Shown here: positions 19,530 through 28,191 of the stretch, one piece after another | How positions within the stretch are numbered: position 1 is the stretch's first letter | How the letters are laid out: each line of letters starts with the position of its first letter | DNA from: Salinibacter grassmerensis | GTDB lineage: Bacteria > Bacteroidota > Rhodothermia > Rhodothermales > Salinibacteraceae | Direction of reading: 5' to 3' | Length of the DNA stretch: 64,000 nt | Assembly: GCF_947077765.1 (NCBI RefSeq) | Contig: NZ_CAMTTF010000002.1 | Span: forward strand, 186,001 to 250,000 | Translations under genes and position numbers: made by a program | Notes under the pieces: model-generated | Seen by the model: the letters and a program-made list of their open reading frames with translations, nothing else | What the model was told of the DNA's origin: nothing | Databases searched by the model: none

Positions 19530-20192
19530 ATGTCCACTCAGTCGATCGGCCTGTCGGACGAGCTGCACGAGTATCTCCTGTCCGCATCCCTGCGTGAGCC
19601 CGAGGTGATGCAGCGTCTCCGGGCGGAGACGGCCGATCATCCCCAGTCAAACATGCAGATTGCCCCAGAGCAGGGGCAGTTCTTGCAGTTCCTCGTCCAG
19701 TTGATTGGGGCCCGTCGCACGATCGAAGTCGGCGTCTTTACCGGCTACAGCGCGCTTGCCGTAGCGTCGACCCTGCCCCCGACGGGCACCCTCGTTGCCT
19801 GCGACGTGAGCGAAGAGTACACGGAGGTGGCGCGTCGGTACTGGGGGGAGGCCGGCGTGGCCGATCGCATTGACCTGCGCATCGCCCCCGCCGAGGAGAC
19901 GCTTGCGGCGCTGATCGACGATGGGCAGGACGGGACCTTCGACTTCGCGTTCATCGACGCGGACAAGAAGGGCTACGACACCTACTACGAGCAATCGCTA
20001 AAGCTGCTGCGGCCCGGCGGGGTCGTTGCGCTCGACAATGTGTTTCGCAGCGGACGGGTCACCGACCCCGATGTGGAGGACGAGAGCGTACGGGCCATTC
20101 AGCGCCTCAACGAGAAGATACACGATGACGAGCGCGTGGACCTGAGCATGCTCCCACTGGCCGACGGTGTGACCCTGGCGATGAAGCGGTGA
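19530..20192 (+). CDS. SAM-dependent O-methyltransferase (caffeoyl-CoA OMT-like)
   Basis: A 220-residue class I methyltransferase of the Methyltransf_3 group. Motif I is TIEVGVFTGYSALAVAS, followed by LVACDVSEEYTEVARRYW, FDFAFIDADKKGYDTYYE (metal/substrate region) and LRPGGVVALDNVFRSGRV, all typical of caffeoyl-CoA/catechol O-methyltransferases. Such enzymes usually depend on a divalent metal and act on vicinal hydroxyls; the substrate here is unknown. The start at MSTQSIGLSDELHEYLL gives the normal family length. It is convergent with the GatZ-like gene, with a strong inverted repeat between them. Confidence 0.88.
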   Translation: MSTQSIGLSDELHEYLLSASLREPEVMQRLRAETADHPQSNMQIAPEQGQFLQFLVQLIGARRTIEVGVFTGYSALAVASTLPPTGTLVACDVSEEYTEVARRYWGEAGVADRIDLRIAPAEETLAALIDDGQDGTFDFAFIDADKKGYDTYYEQSLKLLRPGGVVALDNVFRSGRVTDPDVEDESVRAIQRLNEKIHDDERVDLSMLPLADGVTLAMKR

Positions 20193-20221
20193 CTGCCTGC
20201 AGCGGGCACGGCGAGAATCGG

Positions 20222-20273
20222 CGTCTTCCCCACCCCCGAGTGCCCGTGTGGCGGCCAGCGCCAGGGGAAGACG
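20222..20273. terminator. Bidirectional terminator-like hairpin between convergent genes
   Basis: A perfect 10-base inverted repeat (CGTCTTCCCC at 20222-20231, GGGGAAGACG at 20264-20273) encloses a second perfect hairpin (TGGCG 20249-20253, CGCCA 20259-20263) that abuts the right arm. It lies between the convergent methyltransferase and GatZ-like genes. There is no T-run on either strand, so it may stop transcription by another route or act by RNA folding. Confidence 0.5.
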
Positions 20274-20289
20274 GTATACCGCAGGGGCA

Positions 20290-21579
20290 TCAGGACGGAT
20301 CTTCGGGGAGGGCCTCTGCCAGTTGATCGGCAAGGCCGACGAGGTTGAAGGCGTGCATGTAGCGGAGGAGGGCCGTCTTGAGCCGCCACAGCACAAACGT
20401 GTCCGCGTCGCGGTACGGCGCCACGTGTTCGTAGAGGGCGGTGCGGGCGGCCCGCACGTCCGGGTCGGTCCACACGTAACGACTGCCCGTATTCACGAGC
20501 CAGCGCTGCCGGTCCGGGGAGAGGTCCGTAAAGGCGGTCCCCTGCTCGTCCGTCCGGAGCCACTTCGTCCAGCGTCCGCTCTCGACGACGGCCGCTCGGA
20601 GCGTGTCGACCATGCGAGAGTCATGGCCCAGCCTCGACTCCAACCCAGCGAGCGCCCGGACCGCCTTCGCCTCGACAGCCGAGAGGCCCGGGCCCACGTT
20701 GGCCCCGCCCACCCCGCTCAAAGGATAGTCGGAGAGCGGGGCTACGTCGTCGGTGTAGTGGCCCTTCACGAGCGTGCCGCTTTCCTCGGCGGCCGCCACG
20801 AAGCGCCGCGCCCGGTCCGCATCAAGATCGTCGGAGTCGAGCCGCGTGCCGAGGTTGCCCACGACAAAAGTAGGAGACGGCAGGCCGTGGGCATCAAGCG
20901 CCATGTGGAGGCGGCGGAGGAAGGTCCGCACCCGGTCAGCGGACTGCAGTCCCCCTCGGGCCTCATCGGTGCCTACCTCGTAGGCGAGGGGCGGTCGGTC
21001 GCTCTCCCGCCGCGTGGCCTCGGCGTGCCGGAGCAGGGTCGTCGTCCGGTCCACGAGCGTGTCGAGCGGGAGCGAGTCGCTGGGGGCACCGGGTGGGCCC
21101 GCGGCGGGGTCGAGGTGAAGCAGGTCGTACCCGGCCTTGATGCACGCCGTCACGGAGCGTTTGGCCTCCGTCATCGCCGCGTCGGGCGACAGTTCCGCGT
21201 TGGCGTGGGCGTCCTTGGCCCAGGGCCCGCCGTGGTCGAGACCGAGAAACACCGGAACCTCAACGCCGAGCCGATCGGCCTCGTCCCCCACGAAGTCCCT
21301 GAGCGAACCGGGCGTCCAGCCAGTGTAGCCCCCATCACGGTCCACTTGGTTGAGGGTGGCGGCGTAAAGGAGCGGCGTGTGGGCCTCTTGTGCGGCGAGC
21401 AGAGCGGCCCGGGTCACGGCCTTTGAACTGGGGCACACGGCCAGAAGGGTGTGGCGGGTGCCAGGCCGACTCGGATCGGAGAAAGGGCCGAGCAGCAGGC
21501 GGGCAAGTACCGCCGTGGGCGGCTTTCCCTCAGCGTGGGCGGCGGCACGGAGTGGGCCATCAGAGGCAGGCGCATGCAT
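20290..21579 (-). CDS. GatZ/KbaZ-family tagatose-bisphosphate aldolase subunit-like protein
   Basis: A 429-residue protein resembling GatZ/KbaZ, the non-catalytic partner of class II D-tagatose-1,6-bisphosphate aldolase. Diagnostic segments are CPSSKAVTRAALLAA, TLNQVDRDGGYTGWTP, FLGLDHGGPWAKDAHAN, DLLHLDPAAG, YEVGTDEARGG and VKGHYTDDVAP. No catalytic GatY-like subunit, sugar transporter or kinase is nearby, and the N-terminal half contains an extra Pro- and Ala-rich stretch, so the actual role is uncertain. Some members of this family may act alone as sugar-phosphate aldolases or epimerases. It is transcribed towards the methyltransferase gene. Confidence 0.75.
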   Translation of the reverse strand: MHAPASDGPLRAAAHAEGKPPTAVLARLLLGPFSDPSRPGTRHTLLAVCPSSKAVTRAALLAAQEAHTPLLYAATLNQVDRDGGYTGWTPGSLRDFVGDEADRLGVEVPVFLGLDHGGPWAKDAHANAELSPDAAMTEAKRSVTACIKAGYDLLHLDPAAGPPGAPSDSLPLDTLVDRTTTLLRHAEATRRESDRPPLAYEVGTDEARGGLQSADRVRTFLRRLHMALDAHGLPSPTFVVGNLGTRLDSDDLDADRARRFVAAAEESGTLVKGHYTDDVAPLSDYPLSGVGGANVGPGLSAVEAKAVRALAGLESRLGHDSRMVDTLRAAVVESGRWTKWLRTDEQGTAFTDLSPDRQRWLVNTGSRYVWTDPDVRAARTALYEHVAPYRDADTFVLWRLKTALLRYMHAFNLVGLADQLAEALPEDPS

Positions 21580-21710
21580 GGTCGACGATAGGCAGTGAAG
21601 ACATCTTGCTGAGCACGCGGCCGGAGAGAGTTGGAACGTGCCTTTCCTGTAACTTCACACACTTTCGGATGAGAGCGCGTTTACATCGCCGTCGAAGCGT
21701 TTCCAAGACA

Positions 21711-21741
21711 TTGACAGTGGTAGCTTCTGAGATTATATAAT
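21711..21741 (+). promoter_or_regulatory. Sigma-70-like promoter of the TonB receptor gene
   Basis: A perfect -35 hexamer TTGACA (21711-21716) precedes two overlapping -10 candidates: TATATA after 17 bases (21734-21739) or TATAAT after 19 bases (21736-21741). The element lies about 100 bases upstream of the receptor ATG in a clearly AT-richer stretch. Such a near-consensus enteric-type promoter is unusual for Bacteroidota-like genomes. Confidence 0.6.
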
Positions 21742-21837
21742 GGGATCCTCGTTGGCGACCCCCCACCAAGCCTGGCTTCCCGCTACGGCTCGCCAGGGGC
21801 TCTCCCGTTTGTCTTTTCGAAGCCATCTCCTCCACCC

Positions 21838-24609
21838 ATGACGCTACGCTACGTTTCAACCCTTTTCCTTGCATGCCTCGCGTGGGGACTCGTCGCGGTG
21901 GGGCCGGCGCAGGCCCAGCAGGCCGCTACGCTCACCGGGAGCGTCGAAGACGCGAACGGGGCGCCCCTGCCGGGCGCCAACGTTGTGCTCCTCGACAGCG
22001 ACTACGGGACGGCCACCGGTGCGACCGGAGAGTACACGATCACGGACATCGAGCCGGGGACGTACACTGTCCGTGTTACGTTCATTGGCTACCAGGCGGT
22101 CGAGCGTGGTCTCACTTTGAACGCCGGCACGCGGACGCGGAGCCGGTTTACACTGGAGCGCGCTCCCTTGCAGGGCGAGGGCGTAACCGTCACCGTGGGG
22201 TCCCGGGCCCGCGACATGGCCGCGGAGGACATGGCGGTGCCGGTAGATGTCTACGGGACGGAGGAAATTCAGCTTGCGGGTGCCTTTGAGACGGGCCGCA
22301 TTCTAAAGCAGATTGCGCCGTCCGTCAGCTTTCCGCAGAACACCCTTTCCGACGGGATGGATGCGCTTCGGTCGTTTACGATGCGCGGTCTGAGTCCCGA
22401 TCAGACGCTCGTCTTGATCAACGGGAAGCGTCGTCATAAGTCGGCGCTCGTGAACCGTCTTGGGGGTGGGGTGGCGGGGGGCTCCAGTCCAATTGACATC
22501 AATGCTATTCCGGCGAACGCCATCAAGCGAATGGAGGTTCTGCGAGACGGGGCCTCCTCGCAGTATGGCTCCGACGCGATCGCAGGTGTGGTCAACATCC
22601 GGCTGAAGAACGAACCGCTGGATCCGACGGTCGAGACTCGCCTTGGCGGATACGTCACCGATCCGTATCCGAACGACGGGACGATGTACAGCGTGCGTCC
22701 GTCCTTCGGTGTGGCGCTCGGCGACGAGGGCGGGTACCTTAACTTCTTCGGCGAGTACCGGCTACGGACCCCGACGAACCGCGCCGGTCCGTCGGGGACC
22801 AATCCGGACTTCAGCTTCCCGTGGCCCACCTCTGGGGCGACGGACGAGGTGGCCGACACCGACGACGACGGCTTCTACGAGGTCACGCAGAAGAACCGAA
22901 CGGTCGGGCAGCCCAACTTCCACTGGGGCGACGGGCGCTCCGAAAACTATCTCCTTTGGGTTAACGGTGCCTACCCGGTGGCTAACCTCAATGCTGAGCA
23001 GCCCACGGAGGTCTACGCAACGGGCGGGTACAGCTACCGGAAGGGGAAAGGCCAGGGCTTTTACCGTCATGATTTGGACAACGGCAACTGGCAGCAAATT
23101 CACCCGGATGGGTTTCTGCCCAACTTCGAGAATCCGATCAACGACTACTCGGTATCGGTGGGCGTGCGCGGTGTGTTGAGTGGATGGAACTACGACCTGA
23201 ATGTCCAGCGCGGCCTCAACGACTTTCAATATAACATTACCAACTCGATTAACGCGAGCTACGGGCCCCGCCAGTCGGGCAACCAGACCGACTTTTACGC
23301 CGGAGCAGTGAGCCTGGCACAGTCTCATGTGCAGTTGGACGTGGACCGTGGGTACGAGGTCGGGTTTGACTCGCCCTTGAACGTCGCTGCCGGGGCCGTC
23401 TTCCGGGGGGACACCTACCAGATTGAATCCGGAGAGGAAGCCTCATACGCCGGGTTTGAGGATGCTCCGTGGGAGATCAACCAGAACGGATCGGCCCCGC
23501 CCGCCGGCGCTCAGGTTTTTCCGGGCTTCCGGCCCTCACAGGAGGTCGGCGAGACGCGAACCAACATCGGTGCGTACGTGGATCTGGAGGCCAACGTGCT
23601 GGAGCCGCTCCTGATCAATGTGGCTGGACGTTTCGAAAACTACAGCGACTTCGGATCGACGTTTGACTGGAAGGTGGCCTCTCGGCTCGACGCGACCGAC
23701 TGGCTGTCGCTCCGAGGGACGGCCCAGACGGGCTTCCGCGCCCCGAATCAAGCACAGAAGTTTTTCTCCAAGGTCTCTACGACCTTCATCAATAATCAGC
23801 CCTTCCAGACCGGTATTTTTCCGGTGAATAGCAACGTCGGGAATGCGCTCGGCATCCCCGATCTCAAGGAGGAGACGTCGTTCAACCTCAGTGGGGGAAT
23901 CATTCTGGAGCCCATCGAGCGGCTCCAGATCTCTGCCGACTACTTCAACATCCAGATTGACGACCGAATCATTCTGTCCGACGATCTCGGGGCGGATAAA
24001 GTCGTCGAGATTCTCAGGAAGCAGAACACGGGGGCAGCCACGGCGAGCTTCTTCTCCAATTCCATTGACACGGAGACGCAAGGCATCGACCTCACGACCA
24101 AGTACGCCATGTTGCTTGCCGACGGGATTCAGCTTCAACTCCGTGGCGGATTCAACTGGACGGACACCGAGATTACGGGAGGGCCCCGAACCCCGAGAGA
24201 ACTAGGACAAGAGTTCGGCGAGGAGATTCTTCCGCCGGAGAACCAGCGTGCGCTGACGGAGGGAAGCGTCCCCAACACCACGACGAAGCTTACGGCCCGG
24301 CTTGCGACCGAGTCCTTTAGCGTTTCGCTTCGCGGAAATCGGTACGGCGAGCAGCTCGTCGCGGACGATACGCCGAGTGACGAATACACGATGGGGCCAG
24401 AGTACATCTTTGGGGCGGAGGTCGGGTACAGTCCCTTTCAGAACGACCAGGTCAACCTCGCCGTGGGGGTAGACAACCTCTTCGATGTCTATCCGGACCG
24501 CGTGTCGACAGTCAACGATCCGTTTGACGTGATTCTCCCCTACCCGCGGAACTCACCGTTCGGCTTCAACGGCCGCTTCGTGTACAGTCGGCTCACGGTT
24601 TCTCTATAG
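21838..24609 (+). CDS. TonB-dependent outer-membrane receptor with CarboxypepD_reg-like domain
   Basis: A 923-residue outer-membrane importer. After a signal peptide (cleavage likely after AQAQ, about residue 27) comes a CarboxypepD_reg-like beta-sandwich (about 30-115, TLTGSVEDANGAPLPGANVV), then a plug domain with MRGLSPDQTLVLINGKR, VLRDGASSQYGSDAIAGVVNI and a long C-terminal beta-barrel ending in an aromatic-poor strand (GRFVYSRLTVSL). The architecture is that of Bacteroidota SusC-like and siderophore-type receptors. No SusD-like partner follows; instead a FAS1 lipoprotein does. The substrate is unknown, possibly a metal complex, cofactor or oligosaccharide. Confidence 0.92.
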   Translation: MTLRYVSTLFLACLAWGLVAVGPAQAQQAATLTGSVEDANGAPLPGANVVLLDSDYGTATGATGEYTITDIEPGTYTVRVTFIGYQAVERGLTLNAGTRTRSRFTLERAPLQGEGVTVTVGSRARDMAAEDMAVPVDVYGTEEIQLAGAFETGRILKQIAPSVSFPQNTLSDGMDALRSFTMRGLSPDQTLVLINGKRRHKSALVNRLGGGVAGGSSPIDINAIPANAIKRMEVLRDGASSQYGSDAIAGVVNIRLKNEPLDPTVETRLGGYVTDPYPNDGTMYSVRPSFGVALGDEGGYLNFFGEYRLRTPTNRAGPSGTNPDFSFPWPTSGATDEVADTDDDGFYEVTQKNRTVGQPNFHWGDGRSENYLLWVNGAYPVANLNAEQPTEVYATGGYSYRKGKGQGFYRHDLDNGNWQQIHPDGFLPNFENPINDYSVSVGVRGVLSGWNYDLNVQRGLNDFQYNITNSINASYGPRQSGNQTDFYAGAVSLAQSHVQLDVDRGYEVGFDSPLNVAAGAVFRGDTYQIESGEEASYAGFEDAPWEINQNGSAPPAGAQVFPGFRPSQEVGETRTNIGAYVDLEANVLEPLLINVAGRFENYSDFGSTFDWKVASRLDATDWLSLRGTAQTGFRAPNQAQKFFSKVSTTFINNQPFQTGIFPVNSNVGNALGIPDLKEETSFNLSGGIILEPIERLQISADYFNIQIDDRIILSDDLGADKVVEILRKQNTGAATASFFSNSIDTETQGIDLTTKYAMLLADGIQLQLRGGFNWTDTEITGGPRTPRELGQEFGEEILPPENQRALTEGSVPNTTTKLTARLATESFSVSLRGNRYGEQLVADDTPSDEYTMGPEYIFGAEVGYSPFQNDQVNLAVGVDNLFDVYPDRVSTVNDPFDVILPYPRNSPFGFNGRFVYSRLTVSL

Positions 24610-24618
24610 CAAGCTCAA

Positions 24619-24645
24619 GGGGGGCAGGGGCCTCTTCTGCCCTCC
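24619..24645 (+). terminator. Hairpin after the TonB receptor gene
   Basis: Nine-base arms (24619-24627 and 24637-24645, one G-U pair) enclose a nine-base loop ten bases past the stop codon. No T-run follows, so it may only attenuate transcription into the FAS1 gene downstream. Confidence 0.45.
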
Positions 24646-24698
24646 AACCTGGACGGTCTGTTTCCCCACTGACTTCGAATGAACCTTCTGCCCTAGCG

Positions 24699-25679
24699 AT
24701 GATCGACTTCGCCTCTCTTCTTCGTCGCGGACGCTTTGTCGGCGTTGGACTACTCGTGTTCACCTTCATCCTGACGGGGTGTGACGCCTTCACGGATCAG
24801 GATCTAGGCGACTCGAATCCCCAGTCGCCCACGATTGCGGAGTACATTCAGGAGGTGCGCGTTTTTGGCACCCTTGAGACGGCCGTGACGGAGGCGGGAC
24901 TTACCGGCACACTGGAAAATGATGGAGTAACGGTTTTTGCGCCAACGGACGACGCGTTCGGCCCGATTGACACGGCCGACCTCTTGGCTGATGGGAACGA
25001 CGACTTGCTGACTGAGGTGCTCACCTACCACGTCGTTCCGCAGGAGATTAAGGTCCGAGAGGGGGAGAATGCCCTCGGTGCGGGAGCCACCAGAACCTAC
25101 GAAACCCTAGAGGGCGACAGTGTTACCGTGCGGGTCACCGAAAGCAGTGTAACGGTCAATGGAGTCGCGGTCTCGAACGCCGATGCGGATGCTTCCAACG
25201 GCGTGGTGCACGTGACGGAGGGTTTACTTTTGGAGACGGCCGACGCCGTGGACCGGGCCGAATTGACATCCCAGTTCCGCATCCTCAAGAAGTTGGTTGA
25301 TCGGGCCGAGCTTGCGAGTACGCTCCGGGGGATGGGACCGAGCTCCAGTGATGGGTTGACGCTCTTTGCTCCTACGAATGAGGCGCTTCTGGGGGCACTC
25401 GATCAAAACGACAACGGACGCGTTGATGACGGCGAGATTCCCAGCAATGCGGCAGACATTCTGCAGTACCATGTTCTCGACGATGTTTTCTTCGTCGACG
25501 ACGTGCCCACCTCGGCCACAGATGTGCCCACCCTGGAGGGATCGAATGTCACTGTCCAGCGACTTGAGCAGGACAGTGCTCCGGATTCTGTGACTGTGGA
25601 CGGCAATCCGGTCACGCTTCCGGACGCAAAAGTGGAAAACGGGGTCATTCATGGGATTGAGACCGTCCTGATGCCTTGA
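24699..25679 (+). CDS. Lipoprotein with two FAS1 (fasciclin) domains
   Basis: A 326-residue predicted lipoprotein: the N-terminus has a basic start, hydrophobic core and the lipobox LTGC (Cys at about residue 28). Two FAS1 domains follow (about 45-175 and 185-326). Each has the conserved VFAPTDDAF or LFAPTNEAL strand, the YHV motif (LTYHVVPQ, LQYHVLDD), and a closing Asn-Gly-x-(I/V)-His stretch (NGVVHVTEGLLL, NGVIHGIETVLM). FAS1 proteins mediate adhesion or ligand binding at the cell surface. It follows a TonB-dependent receptor by 89 bases and could act as its surface partner. A strong terminator ends the pair. Confidence 0.88.
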   Translation: MIDFASLLRRGRFVGVGLLVFTFILTGCDAFTDQDLGDSNPQSPTIAEYIQEVRVFGTLETAVTEAGLTGTLENDGVTVFAPTDDAFGPIDTADLLADGNDDLLTEVLTYHVVPQEIKVREGENALGAGATRTYETLEGDSVTVRVTESSVTVNGVAVSNADADASNGVVHVTEGLLLETADAVDRAELTSQFRILKKLVDRAELASTLRGMGPSSSDGLTLFAPTNEALLGALDQNDNGRVDDGEIPSNAADILQYHVLDDVFFVDDVPTSATDVPTLEGSNVTVQRLEQDSAPDSVTVDGNPVTLPDAKVENGVIHGIETVLMP

Positions 25680-25716
25680 TTCCCTTGCTTCTTTCTCCAT
25701 CTCGAAAAGCATGAGC

Positions 25717-25756
25717 GTCTCCCTCGCCCTCCTCAGCGGGGGAGACTTTTCTTTTT
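25717..25756 (+). terminator. Rho-independent terminator after the FAS1 gene
   Basis: A 10-base-pair stem (25717-25726 with 25737-25746, one G-U pair) with a 10-base loop is followed immediately by TTTTCTTTTT. It lies 37 bases beyond the FAS1 stop codon and is the clearest intrinsic terminator in the window. Confidence 0.88.
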
Positions 25757-25859
25757 GAGCGGCCTAGCGGCAACTCAGCAGGAGAGAGGAACGCAGCCCC
25801 CGCTCACGTGGTAGCAGCGGATCCGGTCTCGTTCTCGTCCGCTCTCGAGTGTCCCTACT

Positions 25860-27974
25860 GTGTCGTTCCTCAACCCCCTTGCGCTCCTGGCGATGGCGGC
25901 GGTGGCGGTGCCGCTGTTCCTACACTTCTTCAACCTGCGCCAGCCGCGCACCGTGGAGTTTAGCTCGCTGGCGTTCGTGAAGGAACTGAAGGAGTCGGCG
26001 GTGCAGCGGGTCCGCATCAAGGAGTGGCTGTTGCTGGCCCTCCGCATGCTGGCCATTGCCTCCCTCGTGATGGCGTTTGCCCAGCCCACGCTCACGAGCA
26101 CGATTGGGAGCATGGGGGCGTCGGCCCCCACCGCCCACGCGGTCGTCGTCGACAACTCGCTCTCGATGGCGACGGACGGGCCCGGCGGGGCGTACTTCGA
26201 CCAGGCGGTCCAGAAGGCCCAGGGCGTGCTGGGGACCGTAGGGGAGGACGACGAGGTGCTCCTCTGGCCGACGGCCCGGAGCGACGCGCGGCCGCCGGAG
26301 CCGACGGCGAACACGGGCGTGGCGCGGCAGTCGCTCGCGGAACTGGAGCCGCAGGCCGGGGCGCGGTCGCTCGCACAGGCGGTGGGGCGGGCGGCCGAGG
26401 CGGTGGGCCAGGCGGACGCGCCGCGGGCGGTCGTCCACGTGGTGAGCGACCTGCAGGCCAGCACCCTCGGCGACTCGGTCGCGACGAATGTCCCCGACGG
26501 TGTTCAGGCACAGCTGATTCCCGTCGAGACGCGGGCGCAGGCCAACGTCGGCGTCACGGACGTCACCGTCACCAGCCGCATCGCCGAGGTGGGCCAGCCG
26601 GTACAACTGGAGGCGACGCTCACCAACCACGGGTCGGACCCGCTTACCGACTATGTGGCGAGCGTCTACCTCGCGGGCGACCGGGTGGCCCAGGCCACGA
26701 CGACGCTAGAGCCGGGCCTGGAAAAGACGGTCTCGTTTACGGTCACGCCCCAAACGCGGGGCTGGCTGGACGGGGCGGTGGCGACGGAGGACGACGATTT
26801 CCCGGTCGACGACCGGCACCACTTCTCTCTACACGTGCCGGAGGAGCGGCGCGTACTGCTGGTGCGGGGGGAAGGACAAGACACACGCTACCTCGACCTC
26901 GCCCTTTCGTCCGAGATGGTGGCAGACCAGATTGCCTTCCGCACCACCGCAATTGACGAGGGCGAGTTGGCCTCGGCGGAGCTCGGCCGCTACGATACGG
27001 TGCTCCTCGCGGGGCCCCGGTCCCTGTCGAGCGGAGAGGTCGACGCCCTTACCCGCTTCGTTGATCGCGGGGGCGGCCTGCTCTTCTTTCCTAACGCCCA
27101 GGCCCGCCCCGAAGACTACAACGCTCTGCTTGGGGGGCTCAATGCCGGGTCGTTTCGGGGATTCAGCGGGGCCTTGTCGGAGGAGCAGACCGTGGCCTCG
27201 TTCGAACGGGTGGACCTGCGGCATCCGCTTTTTGAGGGTATCTTTCAGGAGCAGCGCCGGGAGGAGGCGTCTGTGGAGCGGCCGGACCTCCACTACGTCA
27301 TGAACTTTCGTCCGTCGGGGCAGGCGGGGCAGACCCTCATTGAGTTGTCCAACGGCCGTCCATTTCTGCACGAGGTGCGCCACGGAAGCGGGCGACTGCT
27401 GCTGACGGCTGTGGCGCCCACCCGGGCGTGGAGCGACCTGCCCGTCCGCGGGCTCTTCGTGCCGCTTCTCTACCGGTCGGTGTATTACCTCTCCGCCACC
27501 ACCTCTGTGGCGGGGGAGCAACTGGTGGCCGGCCGGCCGGCCGAACTGCGGGTGACAGGCGTTCCCCCCGAGGCATCGGTTCGCCTTCAAGGGCCCGATG
27601 GCATCGAAGTGACGCCCGACCAGCGCACCCTCTTCGGGGCGACGCTCGTGCAGGTAGGGGGTACCCTGACCGCGCCGGGCCTCTACGACGTGCAGGCTGG
27701 CTCGACGCGGGTCCGGCGGGTGGCCGTGAACGTCAACCCGTCCGAATCGAACCTCCAGGCAGCGACTCCGGAGGACGCCTCGGAACGGCTGGGAACCGCG
27801 ACGGGGACATCGGTGCGGGCGGTGGCCGCGGCAGCCCCCGACGACCTCGAAGAGACCCTCCGCACCCGGCGGGCGGGCACGGAGCTCTGGAACGTGTTTT
27901 TGCTTCTGGCACTAGCCTTTCTCGCGGCGGAGATGCTCGTCGCCAGCCAGTGGGCCCCCGAGACGACGTCGTGA
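25860..27974 (+). CDS. BatA-type membrane protein with glutamine-amidotransferase-like domain
   Basis: A 704-residue inner-membrane protein starting at a GTG (MSFLNPLALLAMAAVAVPLFLHF). The first 80 residues match the BatA N-terminal domain (two membrane helices with the RVRIKEWLLLALRMLAIASL segment between). A von Willebrand-like region with VVVDNSLSMATDG follows at about 95-250, then a beta-rich part, then a Rossmann-like domain (YDTVLLAGPRSLSSGEVDALTRFVDRGGGLLFF, about 380-470) resembling class I glutamine-amidotransferase folds, and a final membrane helix near 680. Proteins of this type usually sit in aerotolerance (Bat)/MoxR operons, but no moxR or bat genes are adjacent. Function unknown. 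Confidence 0.82.
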   Translation: MSFLNPLALLAMAAVAVPLFLHFFNLRQPRTVEFSSLAFVKELKESAVQRVRIKEWLLLALRMLAIASLVMAFAQPTLTSTIGSMGASAPTAHAVVVDNSLSMATDGPGGAYFDQAVQKAQGVLGTVGEDDEVLLWPTARSDARPPEPTANTGVARQSLAELEPQAGARSLAQAVGRAAEAVGQADAPRAVVHVVSDLQASTLGDSVATNVPDGVQAQLIPVETRAQANVGVTDVTVTSRIAEVGQPVQLEATLTNHGSDPLTDYVASVYLAGDRVAQATTTLEPGLEKTVSFTVTPQTRGWLDGAVATEDDDFPVDDRHHFSLHVPEERRVLLVRGEGQDTRYLDLALSSEMVADQIAFRTTAIDEGELASAELGRYDTVLLAGPRSLSSGEVDALTRFVDRGGGLLFFPNAQARPEDYNALLGGLNAGSFRGFSGALSEEQTVASFERVDLRHPLFEGIFQEQRREEASVERPDLHYVMNFRPSGQAGQTLIELSNGRPFLHEVRHGSGRLLLTAVAPTRAWSDLPVRGLFVPLLYRSVYYLSATTSVAGEQLVAGRPAELRVTGVPPEASVRLQGPDGIEVTPDQRTLFGATLVQVGGTLTAPGLYDVQAGSTRVRRVAVNVNPSESNLQAATPEDASERLGTATGTSVRAVAAAAPDDLEETLRTRRAGTELWNVFLLLALAFLAAEMLVASQWAPETTS

Positions 27975-28191
27975 TCCTGGCTTTGGCGTACCGGCCACGG
28001 TCCCCCTCGCCCTGCACCCTTGTGGGGACGGAGGGTCGAGAAAATTGTGTTCTCCCTGCGGGCTGCGTGCAACAACCGGACGCAAAGACAGGTACCACTG
28101 TGTGGAATTTGATTGAACCAAGGGCTAGTACATATCGCTTCCGCAAACTCCACTCGCGCATTCTTCCCTCGAAAAAGCCGCTTCCGCCGCA

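Noticed and set aside
28060-28191. A promoter upstream of hflX (TTGATT with a distant -10)
   Set aside because: Hexamers with acceptable spacing (16-18 bases) give poor -10 matches, so it was not listed as a feature.
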